Source of the DNA: Tillandsia leiboldiana
Taxonomy: Eukaryota > Streptophyta > Magnoliopsida > Poales > Bromeliaceae
Direction: 5' to 3'
NCBI GenBank assembly: GCA_029204045.2
Contig: JAQNDB010000547.1
Coordinates: forward strand, 1 to 64,000
DNA: 64,000 bases
Position numbers and translations under genes: made by a program. How positions within the stretch are numbered: position 1 is the first letter of the stretch; every line of letters starts with the position of its first letter. Shown piece after piece: positions 56,085 to 64,000 of the stretch. Under the pieces are notes generated by a model, which had not been told where the DNA came from, did not search any database, and was given only the letters and a program-made list of their open reading frames with translations.

Positions 56085-56605
56085 TTCTTTTCCCTTATGT
56101 CACATGATTCCTAGGGTTGTACCCTAACATGATCACAATCATCACATGATTATCTACTTTTACGCATGCAATTATTTTCATATCCATCATAAAATAATAT
56201 TTATTCTCTACGCATGCAATTATCATCTATTTAGATAAATCAAGAATTACATTTTTCTCCTAAGTCCTTTTACTCATGCAAATTGATCATTTCCTTTTTG
56301 GCAACCAACATTTGCACTTTTCGTCTGTGTCCATCTACACATGCACATTTATCATCTATCTTTGGCAACCAACAGTTGCACTTTTCATCTGTGTCCATTT
56401 ACACATGCAATCTTAATCATAATTACCTAACGCCTCTAACAAGCTACTATCATGCTTCTAAATCCAAAAGCAAAGGAGCAAGGGGAGAGGTCACTGAGTT
56501 TCGGCAGAATCCCCCACCTTGTGGTGCACCCAATTGCTTGTAGACACTTGCAATTGGTCTACGCGTGTTTGTTCCTATTTTCTCGAGCTTGCACACAAAA
56601 CGGTG
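56085..56605 (-). repeat. Gypsy LTR E segment (right copy)
   Basis: As 40593-41108 but with fewer errors. Two imperfect ~70-bp repeats (TTTGGCAACCAAC ... ACACATGCA) are at 56295-56410. The last bases CGGTG (56601-56605) are the target duplication of solo LTR F. Confidence 0.6.
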
Positions 56606-57914
56606 TGTTGGGTCAACTCTATAATAAGGATCTAAATAGGGGAAAAAACACCTAGAGGGGGGGTGAATAGGTGTAAACGATAAATACTCAAAAATCTTTG
56701 CGTAATAAAAATCCAATGCGGAAATAAAAATAACACGCAAGATTTTTACGTGGAAAACTCCAAAACCAGGAGTAAAAAACCATGGGACCGATAACACGGT
56801 GAAATCAACTAAGATTATAACACGTACAAAGGTGATATAATGCACTCACAGACGACTCATCCTTTTTCCATACGCTTCGAGTTGATCTTCTTCGCTCGCT
56901 CCGCAACGCGCCTCGAATCCACGATTTGCGTCCAACGCCGAATCCACGGCGTCCAACGTCGAGTCCACGACGTCTGACCGAATCCACGGTCTTCACCCAG
57001 TAGTACGTCTCGAATCCACGAACGTACCTCGCTCCGAATCCACGAGAGCGGTAGCACCTTGAATCCACAAGGCCATGCGAGTCCACGCGCCGATTTGGGA
57101 AAATCGTTGTTTTTGGGTGGTGATAATCCGCCGAATACTTAGATCAAAGATAGATCGGAAATACCATCTAAGTATTCATTAATTTGATTCTACTCAAATT
57201 CTGAGTATGAAAACCTAGAATCAAATTAATTAATATAGATGAAGAAACATAGAATTAATCTAGTTATTTCCTTTCTTCTCTATATGTGGATTAATAAGTT
57301 TATCTCCGTTAATTTTTCTCATTCATTTCCCAGAGATAAAACTTATTTTGGATTCTGTTGGATTATCCTAAAAAATGAATCGTAGGGTTTATTTATAGGT
57401 TAGAAACCATTGGAAGAGGATAAGAATAAAAAACTAACCTTATCTGGAATTTTTCAAGACGATGGTCCGGACTGGAATACTGCGGTCCGGACTGTCGTAG
57501 CTAAACAGACTATTTCCAGAAAAACACACGTTCGGGGTCCGGACTGAAGATCCACGGTCCGGACTGTTCATGCAGTTTCTGCAAAATCCACGTTCGGGGT
57601 CCGGACTGAACCGATGTGTTCCGGACTGGATTTGCGCATGAACTACCCTATGTTTGGGGTCCGGACTGTAGTTACCTGTTCCGGATCCTGAACATATAAC
57701 ATGTCCAGTTTTTTATTTTTATGCGATTAAAAATCCATCCAAGTGTTTCTACACTATAAGAAATATTCGGATCACCAAAAATATTTAGTTAAACATACAT
57801 GATCCTTTTGAATTCTTCTTACTTGAGATTGAGGTATATGATCCAAACTTCTTCATCTTCAATCTTCAAGACTTAACCATTTTCATGAAATACGTCAAAA
57901 CAAATTCCTTAACA
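56606..57914 (-). mobile_element. Copia (Sirevirus-like) solo LTR F
   Basis: 1309 bp, read on the minus strand; the plus strand begins TGTTGGGTCAAC and ends CCTTAACA, with exact CGGTG duplications (56601-56605, 57915-57919). The first ~700 bp are similar to the reverse complement of the Sirevirus LTR, including the GTGGATTCG repeats. The U3 part instead carries about seven GGTCCGGACTG motifs (57464-57690) where the other LTR has GATCCGGATC. It is thus a sister family, reduced to a solo LTR and inserted in the minisatellite of LTR E. Confidence 0.88.
57464..57690 (-). promoter_or_regulatory. GGTCCGGACTG motif cluster in U3 of solo LTR F
   Basis: About seven copies of (G)GTCCGGACTG, often preceded by TTCGGG, within 230 bp at the place where the Sirevirus LTR has its palindromes. 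Repeated palindromic motifs in U3 are a published trait of Sireviruses. The half-site differs (GTCCGGAC against ATCCGGAT). Confidence 0.6.
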
Positions 57915-58390
57915 CGGTGCACGTCCACAGAACCTGCACGCAAAACGGTGCACACCCACAGAACCTGCACACAAAACGGTGCACATCGTTAGAGACTACA
58001 CGCAAAACGGTGCGCGTTCATCCAGGTTGCACGCAAAACGGTGCACACAAAACGGAGCGCATACCTTGGGTTTCCACGCAAAACGGTGCATGCCTTTCTT
58101 CAAGGTTGCACGCAAAATGGTGCACGTCTTTCTAACCCTGTACGAAAAACGGTGCACAACATTAGAGACTGCACGCAAAACGGTGCACGACAATTCAACC
58201 TGCACGCAAAACGGTGCACGTACCTCAATTTGCACGCAAAAAAGTGCACGTTCTTTCTTCAATATTGCACGCCAAACGGTGCATGCTTTTTGAGTTTGCG
58301 CTCAAAACAGTGCACATTCGTCGAGTCCGCACGCAAAACGGTGCATGTCCTTTCCAAGCCTGCACGCAAAACGGTGCGCGCCTAAAACGC
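57915..58390. repeat. GCACGCAAAACGGTGCAC minisatellite
   Basis: About fifteen units spaced mostly 30-33 bp apart. An 18-bp core that can fold (GCAC ... GTGC) alternates with variable 12-15-bp spacers. Some cores are mutated (AAAAAGTGCAC, AAACAGTGCAC). It lies in the transcribed part of LTR E (minus strand). The left contig ends in it. Confidence 0.75.
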
Positions 58391-59804
58391 CCGGCGATGC
58401 TTCGTGTAGTAAAACGACACAGTAAAACATGGTCCCTAACACGCATAAAGGCATGGGGTCAAATCCAAAACCCAAAAGGAAATCACAAAACTGTGCCAAA
58501 AATACCGCAAAATGACATACGGGTCCCCTACCTCGACATCGTTGCGCCGTCCAACGCGTACACATGCATCCATTCGGCTCCTTGGAACACCTTGCGCGCT
58601 CCACGGGGTCCACGGCGCGCTCGCGCGCCCTCGAAAACCCCCCATGGAATCGCCCACTCCCGCCCCTTAGCCTCTCTGCCCGAGCAAAAAGGAGAAAAGG
58701 GGAAGAAATAGGGCCATTCGGACTCTTATAGGCCAAAATCCCTTTTTCGGGAACACCTTTCGGGCGCCCGAAACGGGTTTTCGGGCTACTACAGTAACTA
58801 GCCCCGCGGTCCACGCGTCCACGCCGCGCCAGCGAGGCGCCACGTCACCGTCGCTCGGCCAATCGTGAGGTGACACGTGTCCCTAGAACCGTGCACCGTG
58901 ACCACAGAACAGCGGCGGCCGCCACATGGACCGCACCCACGGCCGCGCTGACGCACGGCCGCAGCGACGCGTCGCGTCGCGCGCTGACCCATGAACGGGA
59001 GGCCGACACGTGGCCTGCCCCCGCTGACCCCGTGCCAGGGCCCGCGCGCCTTCCCCGCGCGGGTCTGCGCCTCGGCCGCTGTGGCCAATGTGGAGACGCC
59101 ACGTGGTGTCCCCCACCTGGCCTGCGCGCCTCGAGCTGCGCGCCCCCGCGCGATGCCCGCGCAAGCCGCGCCTCGGGATTCGCGCCATTGCCTCGGGATC
59201 AGTGCCATTGCCTCGGGGATCCGTGGCATCTGCCTTAGAATCCGTGCCACTGCATCGGGATTCGTGCCAACTACCTTGGGATCCGTGCAACTCGGGATTT
59301 GGGCGCTGCTACAGTAACATTCGGGCGCGCGAATATACGGCCAAATTTCGGATTTCGCCCGTTTCGCCCGTTTTCGTCCTTTTTTGCCTGTTTCTCGCCC
59401 GTTTTCGCTCAAATTTGACAGGCAGCCACGATTTAACTTGATTTACCTCAAGGTACTTTTAATCTTCGATTTGGACCATCCTGGGTCGCCAAAAGCCTCG
59501 CTGTATTCAGAATCGCTGGCGGACCCCATTCTCACTATCCGGGTATCCGATCAACGCGAAACTTCTACTGTGGCCTTAAAACATATTTACCTAGCTCCCA
59601 GAATTTTCTCAGAATTTTCTGACGCTGTGAATTTTCTGCTAAAAATTTGGGCCCACTTTCTCATATAAAATTCTAGGTTTCTTATTTTTATCCCGATTTG
59701 GGCCCAATTCACTTTCAAATCATTCTTTACTTCTCTAAGCTCAATAAAAATGATATTTCCTACCATTTTTATTTATATTTGCTCATATACCGAGATCTGG
59801 TACA
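58391..59804 (-). repeat. Gypsy LTR E: transcribed start, TATA region and U3
   Basis: Minus-strand LTR related to LTR A (shared TTTCGGGCGCCCGAAA-type segment before the TATA region, GCTACAGTAA pieces, G-box repeats). A TATA-like CCTATAAGAG lies on the minus strand at about 58723-58732. G-boxes CACGTG are at 58874-58879, 59007-59012 and 59100-59105. The end at 59804 is tentative (TGTACCAGATCTCGG on the minus strand). The part 59383-59804 is AT-rich and I see nothing coding in it. Confidence 0.5.
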
Positions 59805-62594
59805 CTACGAACCAGCTCTCACAAATCTCGAGACACTAATGAACTCAGCCAACTCGTGGCACAAAACACACTGGCTAGAGATACTCCACAGTCGGGACCA
59901 CCGTCGACCCAAACGGCTCCCAAACTGAAATACCCAACTCGCCACGCTAAACACACAGGCTGGAGATACTCCAGAGCCGGGATCGACCCACAACTCAGGG
60001 CTAACAAAATGGGTCGGACGACACTCAACGACCCGGGACCACCAGCAACCCCAAACGGTTCCCAACAACACTGACCGGAAGATACTCGACGGCCCGGGAC
60101 CACCGTCTACCCAAACGACTCCCAACAACACTAGCACAGGTCTAATCTCAGCTACCAGACTCCACTCAGCCCCCAGGCACGAGTGCAACAATGTCCCACA
60201 ATAACCTGACTACTCGGCCCACTACCCGGGCGAGGAAAAACTAAGTCCAAGAAATACGCAAGGTGTGGGATGTCTAAAGCATAAAAAACCTAGCCCATGT
60301 GAAGGTTCTCTACTAGTCTGGTTAAACATGCAACATATGACGGGGTGCTAGGTCAAGTTCCAATAATAGCATTTAAATAAACTGAAACAGAACATAGGGA
60401 ACATTAACAGACATGATCACCAAAATCAATCAAAAATAAGCCTCATCTCCCTCAACATGCTCTCAACTAGCATAGGTGAATACAACCATTTAATATATAA
60501 AAGATCTCGAAGGTACCCAACATGTACAATAAATCATGTAAGCCTCAATCCATATGAACTATATCATTTCTTATGCTTACATCTCAATCCTATAGGTTGT
60601 ACCTCAAATCATGCATGCTATCAAACACATAGGGTAACATTCCCTTAGGTAAGCTTTCATTGATCATAATCATGGATATCTAAATCTTGCAAGTTTTCAT
60701 TAGGCATAATATGAATATCATATCTTGCAATTTCTCAAACAAATACCATTTACCAAGCTTACATCTCAACCATATGTTGGTACACTAACATGCATGCATT
60801 CTATCAGATAGAATTAGAGAACCGTCCACCAGTTTTGGAGACGAAACAACCCACCTGAATCGCTTTCCGCAGGCAACGCCGAAGTCGGTGAAGTGCGAAG
60901 TCACTCACTACCAAAATCCGCTGAAACCGCACTCTCGATACTCGGTCGCGCAAGCCTCTGCTCAAACCAACAACACAACCAACAATCAACAACACCACAA
61001 ACACACCCCAAACAGCACTTGCTGTTTTTACAAACCAGCACAGAAAAAGGGAATTTTCACCTACGTGCGGTCCTCTGAAAAATCTAGAAAAATCACGGCT
61101 ACGATCCTCGCGACGAGTAGATCCAAATCGAGTATTTATACTCCTCATTCCGACACCTGAAGGCCAAGATACAAATAGAACATCGTGGTAAGGCAATTAA
61201 TCCACAACTCGCATATCTGCGGAAATCAGTAACGAAGAAGCTTAAATATCACCTATGAAATGACCTCCAAAAATTCTGATAAAAATACGGTCGTATTCCA
61301 CTCAAAGTGTAGATGTCGATCGAGTCCTCACAGGCTGAAATTCGACAACCGGGCACCAACATAAAAATCCAACAAGCTTCGCTGTCCAAAACATTGTCAC
61401 AGAAAAAGGGGGTCAAAAGAAGCCTCGAAAACCCCTCCAAAAACTCAAAACAGAGCAAAATGATCCACATGGAAATCGAGGGCGTACCTCTCGTGAACGA
61501 GCTGCCACAAAAATCGGCTCAAGACTCCATCGGGGTGATCCAGGGGATCTCGCGGACTGAAAAGTGACGGTAGAAGCCAAAATCCAGGGAGCGTCGAAGT
61601 GCGCCGCGTCGCAGAAAACACCGATACCGCGGCCTCCAAAAAATCCGGGAATCCATCGAAGGGTGGAGGAGAGGGAGAGGAAGAACTTCTCTATTGGGTG
61701 CTCTCGGAGATAAGCCTCAAAAACCCAACAAAACAAAGTGGAAAGCCCAATATAAAGGCCCAGCCCGAAAGGCCCACCAAACTGAAATTGGGCCCAGGAA
61801 TCGGGCGCCCGGTTCCTTCAAGTGCCGAAAATGCCCGATCAGGAGCCGTCCATCCAGCGCCCGGATTGCTCCCATTGTGCCACGTCACCCCCGCACAGCA
61901 AACAGCGGGAGCGGCCAATCCGCTCGCGACGCGTGGCCGCGCCCACGCTCCCGCCTCCCCCCGCGTCAACGCATCGGGCGCCGCGCCCACGTGCGCCCAC
62001 GCAGCGCTGCCGGCGCCCACGCCGCGCACGCATCCCGAGGCACCTGCCGCCCTGCTCCGTGGATCGCGCCTGGTGCGCCAGCCAATCCAAAGCTGCCACG
62101 TGTCCACATCGCGCCAATGGGAAGACGCCACGTGGCACACCACCCTCGCTGCCCGCGCGCCTGCCCGGCCCGCGCGCTGCCCGCGCCAGCTCCCGTGGGC
62201 CGAGCCCACTGCGCCGCGCCTCCTGCTCCGCCACGTGGCATACGACACCAATAGGAAGCCGCCACGTGGCACAGCCCTCGGTCCACCGGTCCACCATGCA
62301 CCCGAAAACACTGAAAACTTCCGGGTGTCCGTTTTCAAGCGTCCGGACTCAGAAAAATACAACCAAGTAGTTAATTTCCATCGTTTTTCCGCACTGAATC
62401 CAAATCCGATGTCCGTTTCGCGTGGAACCACTTCTAAAATTCGACGGGGGAATCCGAATACACTCGTGATCCATTCTACGCACTGAGTCCATTCTTGGGT
62501 CCAATATGCGCACAAACACCTCCGACACCCAATAAAGGCCTCTAGAAGCTGCTGATTCAACAGTAATCCTATCACGGGGATTCGGGTCCTCACA
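59805..62594 (-). repeat. Gypsy LTR D (partial), minus strand
   Basis: The right end is clear: on the minus strand a PPT (TGGGGGAGGA) abuts TGTGAGGACCCG. Leftward it shares pieces with LTR B (GACTTCAGCGTTGCCTGCGG, TCGTCGCGAGGATCG and others) and with the inner LTR (CACTACCCGGGCGAGGAAA). Its U5 end is not in view, so the left limit is only where LTR E appears to begin. A TATA-like CTTTATATT is on the minus strand near 61750. Frames in 61599-62605 (up to 304 codons) are open on both strands in GC-rich U3 and look non-coding. Confidence 0.55.
62097..62268 (-). promoter_or_regulatory. G-box cluster in U3 of LTR D
   Basis: CACGTG at 62097-62102, 62129-62134, 62232-62237 and 62263-62268, the last three as GCCACGTGGC; two are next to CCAAT or CCAATGGGAAG. 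They lie 340-510 bp upstream of the candidate TATA box on the minus strand. Confidence 0.6.
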
Positions 62595-62713
62595 TCCTCC
62601 CCCACTAAAAGAAAGTTTCATCATCGAAACTAACACAACTCAAAAGGTAGTCACAAATACCAAGGGTCGGTACTCATCATCACCGTCTCTAGCTCCCAAG
62701 TCGCCACTCACTC
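62595..62713 (-). other. 3' end of element D interior: PPT and pol-end motif
   Basis: The minus strand reads TGGGGGAGGA (PPT, 62595-62604) and, upstream, a FDDETFF-coding motif (near 62615-62635), the end of a gypsy pol frame. Only about 119 bp of the interior remain before LTR C interrupts. Confidence 0.6.
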
Positions 62714-62944
62714 TGTAGAGTACCGGGTCTTTGGGTAGCGCGCCAACCACATAGATGACTTGGAGCAGTGAGTTGCCTTGGGCGTGTTGCATTTGAGTTT
62801 ACAGATGATGCCGGGTTGATTCGGATCAACGCAGAAGCTCCAGCTCGATTCGGGGTTTTTCCGGGCTTTGTATGCCGATTGAGGATGAGATTTGGAAATT
62901 ACCGACTTCACCGTGGAGCGCCGGAAATTCAGAAACACTTGGAA

Positions 62945-63340
62945 CAGGTGTACTTTCGATTTACAGCGAGGTTCGGGAGGTTCCGGACAGACGCGGAGGA
63001 CCCGGAGGCAAAAAGTGAGTCGGAACTGGCAATTTTGGAGCCGGTATTTGATTTGAGCACCCCGACTCAACGGATGAGCTTTTTGAGGAGGAAAAGCTGT
63101 GGACACGTGTACTTTTGATTTACAGCGAGGTTCGGGAGGTTCCGGACTGACGTGGAGGACTCGGAGGCAAAAAGTGAGTCGGAACTGGCAATTTTGGAGC
63201 CGATATTTGATTTGAGCACCCCGCCTCAACGGATGAGCTTTTTGAAGAGAAAAAGCTGTGAGCGCATGTACTTTTGATTTACAGCGGAGTTCGGGAGGTT
63301 CCGGGCAGCAGCGGAGAGCCCGAAGTCAAAAAGTGAGTTG
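62945..63340 (+). repeat. 159-bp U3 repeats of LTR C
   Basis: AAAAAGTGAGT occurs at 63010, 63169 and 63328, exactly 159 bp apart, ending about 50 bp upstream of the TATA box. Confidence 0.75.
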
Positions 63341-63387
63341 GAGTGGGCTTTTGGATTATTTTTAGTATTTAATTAAAAAGGTTTTGC

Positions 63388-63398
63388 TTTATAAAAAG
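63388..63398 (+). promoter_or_regulatory. TATA box of LTR C
   Basis: GCTTTATAAAAAGGGGG followed by a GA-rich tract, the same arrangement as in the inner LTRs. Confidence 0.65.
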
Positions 63399-63723
63399 GG
63401 GGCCTTCTCTGTTGCTTGAGGGAAAAGTAGGAAAGAAAGGAAAAAGAGAGAGAGAAAGAATGAACGAAAGAAAAGAGAGGAAAAGGAAGAAGAAGATGGA
63501 GAAGAAGAAAGGAAAAGAGGTGATTTTGGTCTTGGACTCCCCGTTGGTGGCCGAGTGAAGCTCGTCGGCGTGCGACGTGCGACGACGAGGTAAGCAAAAA
63601 TTCAGATTTTTGGGATTTTGGAGGATTTTTGGGTTTTGTTGGGTTTTTATTTAATTTAATTAATTTATTTAATGTTTCCGTCGCCGGCGGCCGCGCGCGC
63701 GCGCAACGGCGCAAGTACGGCGC

Positions 63724-63805
63724 CAGGGTGCTGCTGTTGGCAGCACCCTGCGGCGACGTGCCGCTGGGCGCGGCGCCGCGTGCAGCAAAGTGCTGCACGC
63801 GGCGC
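63724..63805 (+). other. Two strong hairpins in LTR C
   Basis: CAGGGTGCTGC with GCAGCACCCTG (63724-63750) and GCGCCGCGTGCAGCA with TGCTGCACGCGGCGC (63773-63805). Stems are identical to those of the inner LTRs. Downstream (63806-64000) the GC repeat block begins. Confidence 0.65.
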
Positions 63806-64000
63806 TGCCGGGACGCGCGCAGGCGCGCGCGGCAGGGCCACGCGCAGGCGCGCGCGGCACGGCCTGGCCGCGCGCAGGCGCGCGCGGCATTGCCTGGCCG
63901 CGCGCGGCAGGCCCGCGCGGGCTTGCGCGGGCGCGCGACCGAGCGCAGCGCAGCGGGCTGCGCGCGCAGCGCCGCTGGGCGCCGCGCGCAGTACCGCTGG

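Larger units (their letters stand above)
42744..58080 (+). repeat. Right copy of the 15.4-kb duplicated segment
   Basis: Matches 27208-42643 end to end. The first ~4.8 kb carry many one-base deletions, and quality improves to the right, the mirror image of the left copy. Sequence beyond 58080 continues the minisatellite and LTR E, as expected of the true locus. Confidence 0.85.
62714..64000 (+). mobile_element. Ty3/gypsy LTR C (5' part, runs off the window)
   Basis: Plus-strand LTR starting TGTAGAGTACCGGG, very close to the inner-element LTR read in reverse. It contains three 159-bp repeats, TATA box TTTATAAAAAG (63388-63398), a GA-rich start, a GAGGTAAGC junction (63588-63596), both strong hairpins and the start of the GC repeat block. 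It inserted in the interior of element D after CACTC (62709-62713). Whether it is solo or part of a full element cannot be seen. Confidence 0.82.

Noticed and set aside
57915..58390. CRISPR-like array (short repeats with regular variable spacers)
   Set aside because: The setting is a plant LTR, the repeats are imperfect and only ~18 bp with 12-15-bp spacers, and no cas genes are possible here. It is a minisatellite.
61599..62605. 295- and 304-codon frames on opposite strands
   Set aside because: GC-rich U3 of LTR D with G-boxes; Ala/Arg/Pro-rich translations, no motif.
1..64000. Host protein genes, tRNA or rRNA genes
   Set aside because: I looked for conserved domains, exon-like patterns and tRNA-like clover-leaf motifs outside the elements and found none; the only tRNA-related sequences are primer-binding sites.

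Overview
The window looks like a heterochromatic, gene-free stretch of a large, repeat-rich flowering-plant genome. I see no host gene, rRNA or tRNA. Almost every base can be assigned to LTR retrotransposons: one Ty1/copia element of the Sirevirus type (Gag with UBN2-like start and CCHC knuckles, integrase, RT, RNase H, an extra third ORF, initiator-Met tRNA primer site) and several Ty3/gypsy elements or solo LTRs whose LTRs end in GGGGCGTGACA. No species-level identification is possible from what I can see.

Layout, reading the nesting from outside in. (1) A gypsy LTR (called E here, minus strand) holds the Sirevirus; E is visible at 40593-41108, 42469-42643, 56085-56605 and 57915 to about 59804. 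(2) The Sirevirus 5' LTR is cut into three pieces (1-149, 4255-4833, 30105-30288). Its body runs 30289-39250 and its 3' LTR is 39251-40592. (3) Two plus-strand gypsy solo LTRs sit in that 5' LTR: LTR A (150-4254, target duplication TAGAC) and LTR B (4834-7190 plus 28757-30104, target duplication ATCGG). (4) LTR B is split by a minus-strand gypsy element (7191-28751, target duplication GCCGA). (5) That element is split by a minus-strand, non-autonomous, long-LTR element (11488-23298, target duplication GCGTC). All four target-site duplications are exact and sit directly at TG...CA LTR ends. Further right are a minus-strand copia solo LTR F (56606-57914, duplication CGGTG), a gypsy LTR D (about 59805-62594, minus) and the start of another plus-strand gypsy LTR C (62714 to the window end).

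The most important caveat is technical. A run of exactly 100 N (42644-42743) separates two copies of the same ~15.4 kb: 27208-42643 on the left and 42744-58080 on the right. Both copies share every nested junction and target duplication, and both start or stop at the gap. Single-base indels become denser toward the gap in each copy. This is best read as two overlapping contig ends that were never merged, so there is one Sirevirus here, not two. Each copy is clean where the other is noisy.

Biologically, the most interesting part is the Sirevirus. Between pol and the 3' LTR it carries a third ORF. Upstream of it lie a cluster of GATCCGGATC palindromes also found in the LTR, a TATA box, and a leader with a consensus plant-type intron, together suggesting an internal promoter. 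Its gag-pol frame is broken only by four TAG codons shared by both copies, apart from indels private to one copy. The gypsy LTRs carry repeated G-boxes or 159-bp repeats upstream of TATA boxes, very stable hairpins in the transcribed part, and paired U5 hairpins, one of which has changed sequence while keeping its stem.
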